From Nomia melanderi (taxonomy: Eukaryota > Arthropoda > Insecta > Hymenoptera > Halictidae), in the NCBI RefSeq assembly GCF_051020985.1, contig NC_135001.1, forward strand, positions 21,879,896 through 21,943,895: DNA of 64,000 nt. The letters run 5' to 3'. This document shows positions 43,103-55,228 of this stretch, one piece after another. The position numbers were made by a program, and so were the translations under genes. The stretch's first letter is position 1. Each line of letters opens with the position of its first letter. The notes beneath the pieces were generated by a model. That model did not search any database. It was not told the origin of the DNA and worked only from the letters and a program-made list of their open reading frames with translations.

Positions 43103-44410
43103 GAAATGTATAACGAGTATTCGTCGTTTCGAATTTTCGACAGATTGTACAAATGGAAAAGCAGATTTTTTCCCAGTAGAATTACACCTCTATATTTTTT
43201 TTATCGCGTACACTTCCGAACGCGATCTGAAATTTTCAGTCGGAAGATTCGAGTAGGGTTGTATTAGTGGAATATTGCGTGCCCAATGATAAAAATTCGA
43301 AGTTGGATACAGATTCCGGTTTTTACGTAGGGCTGCGCGCAAATTTATTACTCGCTGTGATTAAGTCACAGGAATGTTGGTTATAATTCTCGTAATAAAG
43401 CCATCCTCGGGATTTTTTACACTTCTTTTCGCGGAAGCGGCGCGCAAGATATTTTACTTCGCCTGCGTGGCGATTAAAACTATATGCCTTTTCTTGGACT
43501 GACTGTATGGGTACGCAATTAGCTCTAAAGCCGTGGATTTATCGTGTTCCCCGGTATTTTACCGGAAATTGGTTCGAGACTTACATCGGTTATGTTAGAC
43601 TAATTTCGTGATAAATGGCGAAGTCGTATATTACCGGCGGTTTTTCGAATCGTCTCTGTTACAGTTTGTACAGTCCGTAATCTCCCCTAATCATATGCAA
43701 ATCAGTTTAATATTCAAACACCCGATAAACACAATATATACGCGTATCCAATTCTAAAGTTAATCGTACGTTTCCTATTAATAGTTCGTATTCCAGCGGA
43801 TCGCACCGAGAGCCCCGGTGCACCTGTACCGGTCGATTTCGAATGAAATATTCAGCGATAACATCGGCGCGCTAAACGTCCAATATCTTTCATTTGCTTG
43901 ATCGGTTATTTACCTTCCTCAATCATCCGAAGAGACGCGCCGCGCAACGCGATGTATATAATGTGATTAGAATCGCACTCGGATCCGATAACTCCGGTTA
44001 AAACCTCGAACCGGCCGACAGGGGACTCTCACCGTAAATCTTCCGCTCGCACGGAGAAAAACGTTCGATCTTGTCCCGCGAGCTAATTGCGAACGGTTAC
44101 ATAAACAACGTAAACGCGGCCCCGTAAATTAAAGCGCGTGCATCCTCGCTTCGGATCTCGCCGACGGATCTAACACGCCACGATTCATTTTTCCGCTAAG
44201 ACGCGAACGCGCGCGCGGCGGGGATCGTTTCGAGGCCCACGCCCGATAGCGCCGAACGGAGAACGACGAACGCACGATCGTTCCCAACGCGCGGTGTAAC
44301 GACCCCGTAACCAGGAAGCCGCGAAACGAACAATAAACATTAAAATTGCGCATGCGAGTCGCGGCCCGCTTCCGCGGTGATACATTACCGGTGAATCGTT
44401 GCCACGATCC

Positions 44411-44450
44411 GCGCCGCGCCGCGCCGCGCCGCGCCGCGCCGCGCCACGCC
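44411..44450. repeat. (GCGCC)n pentanucleotide repeat
   Basis: Seven perfect units followed by a degenerate ACGCC. Confidence 0.95.
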
Positions 44451-45803
44451 GTGGGTTCGGTTTTACTTGCAAATTCTATTAGCCGCTGTATTTCTCTGTC
44501 AAAACGTTACGATTTCTCGTATTACCCGGCTAAATGTTCGCCGAACCCCTCGCATACCACCTCGAACGCCGCTCTTTGTTCGCGGCTCGGTGGCACCGCT
44601 AACTTCCCTATAACGCCGCGTGTTGTAGCGATGTCCAGGCTCGTCGACAAAAGCAATCCTCCCCTTTTGTTCTTTCTTCATCTATTTCCCGGTTATTCTC
44701 CGCTTCCATTTCCTCCTGTCTCCCTCTCTCTTTCTCCCTCTCTCCCTCCTTCGCTTTTTAACCGCTACCTCTCCCTCTCTCATGGCCTGACACCTTCACG
44801 CGCCCCTCTTTGTTTCCCTTTTTCGTTTCGGGAATATTTACGCTATCGTACGACCTCGTTTGTTACCTGCCGCTGCGGCGCCGCGCCGATAATTACATCG
44901 TAGCCGTTTGTTTTAACGCTAATAACAACCCGCGACCCTCGAACGCCACCGCACACCCCCGCCGCCGCGCCTCGTCCGCGGTTATTCCGCCAGCGAGCGA
45001 GCCTGTGGATGCACCCCACGCCTCAGCCGAGCCGCCCTTCGTGTCTCCGCGCATATTTGTTGCACAGGTATTTAATCAAGCGCACAATAATTTTCCGACC
45101 GCCGATAAGGCGGCCGTTCTAGCTTCCTAATGATAATTAATCCTCCCATCCGTCGCCGGAACTCGGACCACGTGTTGCGATTGTTCCGTACTATCGCTTT
45201 CCTAATGTTTCTAATGACGATGGCTGTTGCAATCGACTGAATTAATTATTCGCCTTCAGCATTAGTTTCAACGGAAGTCTCCATTGTTACAATATTTCGG
45301 TTAGTTTATTTTTATCCGATTCACTCCGATTAGCCGAGTTATTGCGATCTAGATCGTTCGAAGTTTTAGCTATTCAGAAATTCAATAATTCAGATTCTTA
45401 GGTTATACCTTAGGATATCCACGATCGAATTTTTTAAGCGTTTCAAAGAATTTCTGTTCGAGCCGCCGTTGGACCGTTAGTTGATCAATTAACGCGGGTA
45501 ATCGAGGCTCTAAAATATCGCGTTCCAAAGCGCATAAATGTTCGCTCGCGCCATAATTGCTCCCAATTCGCGATTCGCGTGAAAATTGCTTCGTCCGGAA
45601 TGAACGCGATCCAATTCCCGCCGGATATTTATGTTTCTTTTTTCTACATTGTTCGCGCGAATGAAGTCGCGTGAACGTCTGTTCGTTCGCGTACAAAAGT
45701 ATCCGAAAACCATCCCGGCGAGATAAACTGCGATGGAGCGGCAGTTTGTTTTCAGCGGCGGGGAGATGGATAAATCCGGTAATCGATAATCGCCGATAAT
45801 ACT

Positions 45804-45841
45804 GTTGCGTTTGTTCGTATCGCGATACGAACAAACGTAAC
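45804..45841. repeat. 38-bp palindrome, 30-bp perfect core
   Basis: The core 45808-45837 is perfectly self-complementary: TTTGTTCGTAT on the left, CGCG at the centre, ATACGAACAAA on the right. It extends to 45804-45841 with a single mismatched pair (45807/45838). There is no spacer. No transposon terminus accompanies it. Confidence 0.95.
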
Positions 45842-46896
45842 GAGCAACGCGCGGAATGCGCGCGGCGGTCGGCGATTTTTAAGGAACTTCGTGCCGGAAC
45901 GCTCGTTACCGTAATCTTTATTGAACTTCTTACGTAATCGCGCAGCTTTATATTCAATCGTTATCGTCGGAGTTCATCCGATAGGATTACACGTTGCCGG
46001 GTGACGCTTCCGTTAACAGAAGCTTTCGGGGATACAGCGCTCGGACGCGGACTGTCCCTCGTACGCTTTCATGGGAATATTAAACGCGCGCGATTCCGAC
46101 GGGTTCGAGCGTTTTTTTTCGGAAACAGAAGCAGCGGGGACTGTAAACCGAGCTATCAAAGCGTCGCTATCAAACCGCTAGTCCCTCGGCGAATTCTATT
46201 ATCGCGGATAAGAGTTTATATGAAGTGTAAGCTATCGCGTACAGCGTAAAGTATCTATGCTCTCGCTTTCGACGTCCGCGCCTTAGGCCGGGCAGAATAT
46301 TATCCGCGGCGCAACAGCCAATTCAGGCGTACTCTATTTCACTTGAACATCTCATCGACGGGGTACCTCGAGCCGCTTGTAAACGTCATATTAGACGACG
46401 ACGGTGAATACGTTCTTTTTATAATTGCCCGGAGGAAGCGTCCGGGCGATCTCACTTTCCCGTTTTCCGATCGGCGCCCTCCCGCCGGCCCATGATCCGC
46501 GCGCGTTACTTTATCGATGGCTCCGCATTCCGCGGCACCTCCGCGACACCTCGACTGCCTCCAGGAACCATTAATTTCACAGCCGGGACATAAAGTTCTG
46601 CAACTTAACGCGGCTGGCTTACGCGTACGCGCGACGCGAGGAGGGCAGAGTACGGGGCGTAACGTTCGAGGGATGTTGACCGTGTCGTGTGTATGGCGAT
46701 CGTTCGACATACCTGTCTGATTAGGTAACTCGGCTGGTGAAGTCGCCACCCCGAGCGGGGGGTCGAGAGCATCCGGCGTTTAACATAATTAAAACGTCAG
46801 TCTTATAATGGGCAACGATGCGGGTACAAACGAGCCGATGACGATTAAAGTTTAAGGTCTCTAATGAGTCTTATTTCCGAACAGAACTACTTAGGA

Positions 46897-46933
46897 GTGT
46901 GTATCTGTGTGTGTTTGTGTGTGTGTGTGTGTG
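46897..46933. repeat. (GT)n microsatellite
   Basis: About 18 GT units with one ATCT and one TTT interruption. Confidence 0.95.
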
Positions 46934-48180
46934 CACATGGTTGCGAGCTCCTCCCAAGTGCAATCAGAAACACGTCCACTCGGGTATGCAAATTTTTCGT
47001 GACGATTCGGTGACAATATTTTTAGCCGGCGCACACATCCTGTCGCGCCGAGTGTATCAAGGATATCTTCTACGACTTCCTGGGAGTTTGATTCGTATTG
47101 AGGAAACGGCATCGGCGGTGCGTCGTTAAACGGAAACGCTGGAGCTGGATAATCCAGAGTTAATTGCACGCCGCCGGTTGATTTGATTCTGTTTGCTCGG
47201 TGACCTGGCCGAACGGTTCGTCGACCAAATAAGGAATTATTATTAATACCCGACGAGATGAGGCCATTTTTCCGCGAGCGATGAATCTTTTTCTTCGGAC
47301 GTTGCGTTTACGGTTGTTATCGGTGTAATTAACTTTTGCCGGCGGGAAAAAGCGGACGGCGCGAACCCGGAAAACGTCGTTTGTCGATCGTTCCGCTGAA
47401 ATGAGAGGGAAACCGGGAATTCATTTCTCATCGGCCGGGACTCGGCGAAATATAAAACGACACTCTTGTTCGAGTTTATTAAGGTGCGCGCTCGATTCGT
47501 CTCTATTGTATAGAGATTTTATGTATTAAACGGATTCGATATTCCCGACGGGAGTAACAGCGACGATGAAACCCGTGCTCGGATACATTAGACACCGTGG
47601 AAAGTATTAATATCAAGGTTCTGCGCTAGAAGTTCTGGAACGAAATGCCACGTTGAGGGTAGTAGCTCAACTTTCGACCTAAGGGGTTCAACGTGTGTAC
47701 TCGGCAGACTTTCAAAGTCATTCCTCTTTGATATTCCCTGACAAATACTCTCGGAAGTCCTCTGTTGGAACGCATCCGCCGCAATTCTCGTGCAATCTTA
47801 CAAATACCCCATTTATAAGATGCATTTATTTTTATCCTCTGGAATGAAAATACCCACGCATGTCCGTTTCAGCGTGCAATTCAAGTTTCGTCTTCTTCTA
47901 TGAAAACATTCATTTAAGAATGTATTTGATTATAGATAATGATTATGAATGATCGAACATTTCTTTCACTGCTAGTTAACCAGTATTTACACCTCTAATT
48001 TATTTCGACTGCTCGTAATAATTGTGGGAAATTACTCGATCACTCGATTAAACTCGTCAATGACACCAGTTCCAAGTGCCATAACTTCGTCGATTTTCCA
48101 AGAAATACAAGATCAGCTGGAGAATGTCTCCTAAACGACGCAAAAGCAGGAAACAACAGAGAAAAGAATGAACTTCCCCT

Positions 48181-48393
48181 CTAACCCTTAGCACTACAGA
48201 TGGTTTTCTAATCTATCAGCAACTGCAACTAGTTTTTATAGTATCCATAGCGAAAATGAGAAATGCTATAACATTCCTTATATCTTTTATTTTCCTTCTT
48301 GCAAAATTTGGATGTGTGAAAAATGTAATAATTGTAGGGTAGTTTCTGTAAGATTCTCCACAACATTGGAGCCTACAGAGTTCAAAGGGCTAA
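48181..48393 (-). mobile_element. Family A2 MITE with CTAA flanks
   Basis: 213 bp starting CCCTTAGCACTACAG after a CTAA (48180-48183 region) and ending AGTTCAAAGGG before a second CTAA (48390-48393). The whole length matches the reverse complement of 60759-60993 (GGAGCCTACAG, GGGTAGT, ATTTGGATG, CTATCAGCAACTGC). Both flanks are CTAA, not TTAA. Confidence 0.8.
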
Positions 48394-49654
48394 CACATCC
48401 CCGTTGTCCGAACTGAAGTTCGTCGTACGTTACAGACATACCCCGAAACGTACGTACCTCGCAGATAAAGAAAAACACGGTCCGGTCAGCGGGGTGGGCC
48501 GAAGAAGGAGGGGGCGAATGTTTCAAAGCGTCCCGAGATTCATTTGGACAGTAAAAGGGTCGTAAATTTCGGCGCGTCCAAAGAAATTTAAACCGTTCCG
48601 GGGTATGACGATCGTAACGCGAAGGAGTGCCCGTGGTAATTGGCAGTTTGGCGCGGCGAAATACTTTAACGTCCCGCGCTAATTACCCAAAGTTAAGCGT
48701 TCGTTCTGTGCCAAGTTGCATTTTGCAATTCGTGGAGTGTAATCGACGTTGGGTGCTCGTCGCCCTCCGTCCTCTCCGCCTGCCGTCACCCCTTCCGACA
48801 GGGACCTACTTCGCGGCCGATGTGCACCTATGTGTACCTCGGTCCGGGGTGCGCCGGTGCCGGCCGCTCCGCTCCGCGCCGCGCCGGTTGCTCTCGGGCT
48901 TTAGGACATCGTATTCAAATGTAACTACGTGCTGCCGGTGACGGCGTAATATATAAACTTGTTATATGGAAATAGATGCGTGTTTTTACTGGCTTTCCAC
49001 CAGGACCACGGTGGCCGGAGACAACTACCCCTTTCCACCCTTTCACCGTGCGCGCCCCTTCCCTCCGCCCCTCCCTCTCCGCCGTTTCTCCGGCAATGCG
49101 GTTATGCAAGTCAATTTAAATGGTTCGCCGCGGCAGCGAACCTCGGTCGCTCGTTACCAGTTTGACGTTAGGCGCTCGCTCTCGCGTTCGACCCGATAAC
49201 TGGCCTGCTAATTAAGCGCGTTATACTTTTTGGCCTTGGCGACGTGCGCGATTAGCTCGCCAGATACGATTGCCTCGGACGATCGTCGTTACAGTTATCA
49301 TAATTTGGGATCGCGCGGTGCGTTAATCCTGTCTCCTTTCCTCGCGCCGATCCCTCTCCGCCGCTCCCCTCCCGCTCGAGATGCCGCGTGGACGGGAAAA
49401 CGCGCTTTTTACGCAGTCCGGCGAGGAGCGATTCGAGTTTTGCATACTCTGTTTAGATAGTAATCCCTGAGTGTGAAAAAAAAATGTAGGCTCGTTGGTT
49501 CGGAAATGTACCCTTTACGACGTGGAAATATTTTTTGCAGGAATGCTTCGAAGCTGTTTGATTCGCCGAGGCGACGTCGGTTCTGATCGTCGCGAATTGA
49601 AACGTTTGTCGGTACCGCGATTCTTCGAGCAGCTTGACCTCTCGCGCTTGGAAG
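48394..49654. other. No gene seen; GC-rich
   Basis: GC- and pyrimidine-rich sequence with overlapping frames at 48627-49199. No recognisable domain. Confidence 0.5.
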
Positions 49655-49791
49655 GTTTTCGCTAAATATTCGACATTTTCACGGCATTCTTTGAAGTCGG
49701 TTAATGAGGAAATAAATACTTCAGCTTCAATTATAATTCTGGTATATCGAATTAAGCGGTGACTGAAAGTCACTCGAGCGCGACCGGTTAA
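49655..49791 (-). mobile_element. Family A MITE, partial and decayed
   Basis: GCTAAATATTCGACATTTTC then GGCATTCTTTGAAGTCGG match the family A interior as seen at 25520-25572. The right end GCGGTGACTGAAAGTCACTC then GAGCGCGACCGGTTAA is a diverged terminus. The left terminus was not found. Confidence 0.5.
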
Positions 49792-50712
49792 TTGTTCTTT
49801 CCAGAACAATTTCATGGCGTAACGCGTTTGTTTCTGTCGGGCACGGTATCCGATATATTCACGGCAGTCCATTAAAATCGGGCACCTTGTTTGGAAATTG
49901 TTCGATCGCGCGCAGTAAATAATTTAAAGGACGATTCCGCGAGGCGGAACGGGACGAGAACGAGAGGTGACGGAATTGCGGTATTAGCCGCGTTTTCATG
50001 TTATAAACGATTCAAATCCACCAATAACGCCGCGCGAGCCGGCCGCTCGTTACTAGCCTGCCTCGCGCGCGCCATTACTGACGTGTCGTTATAGTTCGGC
50101 GAGATCTTTAATCGTTTATAACTGGAAAGCGAAGCCTCGACCGCAGTTTCGTCACTCTGGATGTTCGTTTTATTTCGACTCGTCGAACCGCCGCTCGGAA
50201 TATCTGCCACGCGTACTATTCGTACGCCCTGTAGATCCGCGGATAAATGTGTACGCATGTATATGTATGTATATATATGTATCTATATTTTTTTTTCTTC
50301 CTACTCTTAATTATCCGTTCTTATACCGACTGGCAGTTCACCATTCGACGAGCAACACATCAGCAGCATTTAATAATGCATCACGGTAATTAATCTGACC
50401 TCATTAAGAGGATGAGAGATCTGGCTGCTCGCGTTCAGCGTCACCTTCGCCCGGACTAAAGTGTAACCTTGATGATGATGCCGCGGTTAAACGTCGTGGG
50501 ATGAATACGGCGCTATCCCACCGCGAGCACCCGCGTTTTATGTGTCACTGAGTTCCTTTTCACTAGAAATCTCTGATCTTCCCCTCTCCCTCTCCTCCTC
50601 CCCCTATCTCTACCCACTTCCTTTTCTTTTTTCATCTCGTTACTCTCTTATCGAAGCTTCTGGCCGTACGCGAATATTTCGCCGCGAGCGTCTATTAACA
50701 TCCGGTAACCTC

Positions 50713-50735
50713 CGCTTTCGAGTGCAACGGGTTAA
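50713..50735 (+). mobile_element. Family A right-end fragment
   Basis: CTTTCGAGTGCAACGGGTTAA differs from the family end at one base. No left end was found nearby. Confidence 0.5.
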
Positions 50736-52389
50736 TCTGTTTCAGCTTCTGATTAACGGTGTTCGGCGAGAAACGGAATTTCTTAACGTCCCGCAAGTGC
50801 GTTGCAGAGGGCCCTCGAAGTCGTGGGGAATAATTTCGCGATGGGGAGATTGAACACAGAATTCACGACCCCGTGACTTGCCGTGCGGATTCGAAAATTT
50901 CTGACACAAACCGAGTCTCGCGACACTCCCGGACCGTGTTACGGAGGGGTTCCTGTAAATTATTAATCAGCCCCCGAGCAGCAGCTGTTTAAGGTGTCTG
51001 CAACTTACGGATTCCGGCGTGTAGAGGATCCGGTGAACATATGGGCTATGCAATTAGTCCGTCTCTACCGATTCAGGGGCCGGGACACTTTGCGTTACCG
51101 TAGTTTCGAGCGGTGCGGTCGGAACGAGGTGGGGCTCCATCATGAACGAGTAACATTCGGTCGCGCGTTTCTAATGGGACGTATTCTAACAACTGGGATG
51201 GATCTCCTTTCGAAGTTACATGGAGGAATTCGCGTAGATTCGGATGATACGAGCGCGTTGCGGAGGATGCGCGTTTTCTCATTAAACTTTTTCAATTGGA
51301 TCTTATCTTCGCATTGAAGATATTCTATTTTAACGGACTTCCGGCGGGAAGTTCTTCAGCTTTACGATTTTTCTGAATGGAAAGTAATTCAACGCGAGCC
51401 GACCACTTATATCTTGATCGAGTGATTTATACCAAGATTCGGAACTCGTTATGTACAGTTTGCTTTAATAATCTTCCCTTGGTTTCCTAACCGAAAGTCG
51501 CATTAAGCGGTAAAAATTCGCCAGCAGAATCGCGGGGTGCCTCGAAAAACAAATGTCCCGTAAATGAAACTCACGGTAGATAATCATCGCCTAATCGAGG
51601 CGGACAAATTTTCATTTCAAATATTCGGAAGTAGTAATTTTCAGGGAGAAGTCTAGAGAAAAATTTAGCGATCCTTCGACAGCGCGTGCTACGTCGCTTC
51701 CATTATAGGATGATGAGCCTGCTGGTGGTTCTAGCGACTGGCTTTTGTGGCTGTTGAATCTTAAATGAATTACATGTCCGTCGAACGCAATATCCGTGTT
51801 GCGCCGTGTCTGCATAGGGGCTCGATATTCGATCTTTAGTTCGGTTAATAACGTCGAACAACAAGCGAACGGCCGGGACGAAGATAGGCGAGGCGGACGG
51901 CTTTGTTATCTCCGCGGAGCCTATCCCCGTCGGATCCGGCCAGCGTGCCGACTTAAACGCCGCGCGCGCGGTTCATTGTTGCGGAATAAAATTTCATCGA
52001 GCTGAGCATTCCGCGCGCCGGTTCCAGGATCAGAGCCACTCGAGAATTCCATTTCGGCGACCCGGCCCGAAAGCGGCAGGAAACGGGGGATCCACCGGCG
52101 CTCGTTAATAAAGAGTACTTTTGTAACGATGTTTCATTACGCAAGCCGGTCGCCGCCCCTCCGCCCGCGCCCGTTTCTTTCTACCGGTAAGCAATTTCCC
52201 CTCCATTATATCCTTTTCGGCGCGATGGTGTTAAAATTGCTGCGAGATTCCTCGCTTTAAATTACCTCCGGCTGAAACGACAAGCAGGACCATCAGGAAC
52301 GAAAGGATGGTCTCGAGTGTCATATCGAATCGAGAGAATCGAGGATTCTTGTAGGCAAAGTACCACTTTATATCTCCGCCCTCGCGTTT

Positions 52390-52628
52390 TCTCTCTCTCC
52401 CTCGCTCTCTCTTGCTCTCTCTCCCTATCTCTCTCCACCTCTCTTTCCTCTCTCTCTCCATTTCTTTCTCGTCTCTCTCTCCATCTCTTTCTCGTCTCTC
52501 TCTCTCCATCTCTCTTTCCTCTCTCTCTCTGCTCTCTGTCTCCATCTGTTTCCCCTCTCTCTCTCTCTCCATCTCACTGTCTCTCTCCCTTCCTCCCTGT
52601 CTTTTTTCGCCCTCCTCTCTTTCGCTTT
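52390..52628. repeat. Long CT-rich tract (~240 bp)
   Basis: Almost pure pyrimidine on the plus strand, with a recurring CTCTCTCTCCATCTCTTTCT-like subunit. The minus strand is a long GAGA tract; predicted peptides over it are serine/leucine- or arginine/glutamate-rich artefacts. Confidence 0.95.
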
Positions 52629-55214
52629 CTATCACGACGCGCAGTCTACCCGGTCCAACGCAATTCCGCAAAGTGCAATTTCTATGGAAAAACCGACCGG
52701 TTGAGATGAACCGGATACAAAGCCGCGGTTATGAATGGACCGCGGGACTCGCCGGCAATGAATCTTTCATTATTAATTCCGTGATTAATTGTATCGACCG
52801 GCGACAACCCGCGATCAAATTTATCGACATTCCCGCATCTATTACGCGCGGGCCACTATTATTTCGCGGTCGGCGAAATTTAGCATTCCCCTCCTCCACC
52901 TCCTCCTCCTCCTGCCCCCTACTCGTGGATCGACGGACTAATTATACGCGTAATCGGAGCCCTCGTTGAAAAATGAATTTCAATGTTGAACGCCGCGCGC
53001 ATGTTAATTGGCCGTTTCTTCCGTGCAGCGGCCGCCCATCGCGCGGGGACTGAATAATTCAGTGTCTTCTAAATATTTCTAGACGTGCACCGGTCTGCTC
53101 GAAATACTCCGCGCGGCCATTCCGCGGTATCCTTTGAAACTCACGGCGAGCTCTGCGAGTTTCATTGTTCCGTGTCTCGTTGAAAAATTCCGTCTGTCGA
53201 ACGACCACTTCTGCGATCGCTTTCTCATTTCCTTATTTCTGTGCTTTGTGTCGGAGGAAAGACAGCCCGCAATCTTCCAGCGGATCTAATTATAGTCATG
53301 TCGTGGCTCGGACGTGCCGCGAGATGATATGTTTCAGCCAATCGTCTTCAGTCAGTCGTCGCGATCAGATAGTTGTAATGTTTCGCATATACATTATCGT
53401 CATATTACATACAGTGTAGATAATGAAGCGTCCTCCATCTGCTCCCAATACTCTTTCGATCGAGCAATCTTCGATACGACTGGTTCGCCATCTTCTTTAA
53501 GATGTCTCGAAATTCGAGGAAAATATGGGATCAGTATGATCAGTGCATTCGCTCGAATGCATGCGTCAGTCAAAGACCGCGAAGAATCCGAGTCATTCGA
53601 GGAACGACGGGTATCTCTGCCAGCCTCTGCGAAGCGTCAGAGCTGCGCAGAAACTAGTCGCGCGATCTGATTACTTTCTACTCAGCTATTACTCTTAACG
53701 ATGGAACAAGGTTGCGACGATTGTTGCCCGCTCCTAAACAAGCTGTCAGCCAGCTTCATCCGACAAAGGTCCACTAACGTAGCAATCGGCCGGAGTCATC
53801 TAAACTGGGTAGCCTATCTTCTTCAGTATTCATCAGCGACGATTCTCTTGATCCCCCAATACTTCTCCCCGAACATCGCCCGCGGGCATCCTCTATCCGC
53901 AACAACGTCGTTGCCTATCCCTCGAGGTCGCTGTTCCGAAAAAGAATCCTCAACGTTCAACCCTTTCCTGGCCTCTTCCCGCCGCACGTCGAACGTCTCC
54001 CCTCGCGGTCTCCCGGTTCGCGAAAATCTCCGGTCATTTATCTCGAACGTCCGAGCTGTCACGAAAACGGTGTACAGTGTGACTATTCGTATCCGCTCGT
54101 TCATCTATCCATTTATCTTTCGGTAGGCGTCGCGATGTCAAGCACGGATGGGTACGCAGCGGGTGAAGTCATCCCCGGGTTTAGATGCTCGCGCGAGATA
54201 TGACGAACATCCTCCTCAACCCGGTACCCCGGCAAGTAAGTACGTACCGGGACGTACGTACACCGGGGTAACGTTGATGTCGTCCCGAAGACGCGTGCTT
54301 TATTTTCCGTGCACGTATGCACGGCGTGCACCCCCCTTCTCCCCGCGGCTCGCCCCGTCTGCCTACATAGCCCATGATAAATAGCGTGGAGAAGTTCGCC
54401 CGGCAGAAGTGGAGAACCGCGCGAGAGATAAATACGTAAAAAGAGGGGCGGGCGCGCCGCTCGGTCTGGGGGTAGGGGAGGCAACACCGGCAGAACGAAA
54501 GAAAATAGAGAGGGCCTCCGTTTGACTCAAGAAACCTTGTATTTCCGACACTCATTACTCGCGTGACTGATGACACGTGAATGGAGGCGACAAGAAAAGC
54601 ACGGTCGCCCGGCTCTTTTTCTTCCTCTCGATCCGCCGCTCTCCCCCCCGCCGTCTTTTCTGTACCCCTACGGTGCTCCCTTTCCGTCCCGTGCCCGGCC
54701 GCGCCGCCCCGCGGGCGAATGCACGCCCGGCCTGGCATCATCCGGCCGCATATTGGCCCCCTTTTCTTTATCGCTCGTCTCCTCGGTACGTACTAGCCCA
54801 CCTCTACGCTCCTTTCCTCCTCTTCCTCCGCCGTATACGACCTGTTATCGGCGCACCGGCCGGATGCTGCTCCGCGGCCGACACGGTATTTCGCACGCAA
54901 TCCGAACCACCCTGATAAATAGACTGGCCTCGGCGAGGTCGGCCTCGCAGGACGCTCGCTCGATCCCGAAGGCGTCATTCGCGATTTCCCTGACCGATTT
55001 CTGCCACTTCACCTGCTTTCATGGAAATTAGACGCACCGAATGTAGCACAGGCGAGAGACGCGTCTCTCTGTGCGTTTCGTTTACTTGCATCGCGTATAT
55101 GTGTGAGACGTTGTAAAAGTTGGGTCGTCTATCAGATTTGTGCGAAAACATGAAACACGCAGTAGTTTGAGAATCTGGAACTTGACTGTTGAATCTTTTC
55201 TCGGCGAGTTGTGT

Positions 55215-55228
55215 ACGAGTATACTCGT
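55215..55228. repeat. Palindrome ACGAGTATACTCGT
   Basis: A perfect 14-bp palindrome whose core GAGTATAC recurs in the D-family ends at 17523 and 63889 and in the motif at 58794. Confidence 0.85.

Larger units (their letters stand above)
43103..48180. other. No gene supported; GC-rich, no MITEs
   Basis: A 5-kb stretch without recognisable transposon ends. Frames at 44346-44903 run through a GCGCC array and CT tracts. A 184-codon minus-strand frame at 45403-45957 spans the palindrome at 45804 and is not low-complexity, but has no recognisable domain. 46339-46749 is open on both strands. Nothing is firm enough for a CDS call. Confidence 0.45.

Noticed and set aside
50227..50239. CCCTGTAGATCCG resembles the 5' part of insect miR-10
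   Set aside because: Only 13 bases match, the following bases diverge, and no complementary arm exists downstream, where the sequence becomes TATA-rich.
52231..52969. Long serine/leucine-rich (plus) and arginine/glutamate-rich (minus) frames
   Set aside because: Both are direct translations of the CT/GA tract.
54210..54275. Overlapping CCCGGTAC/GTACCGGG and ACGTACGT repeats
   Set aside because: Several short symmetries overlap but do not form one extended stem; this is likely simple-sequence effect.
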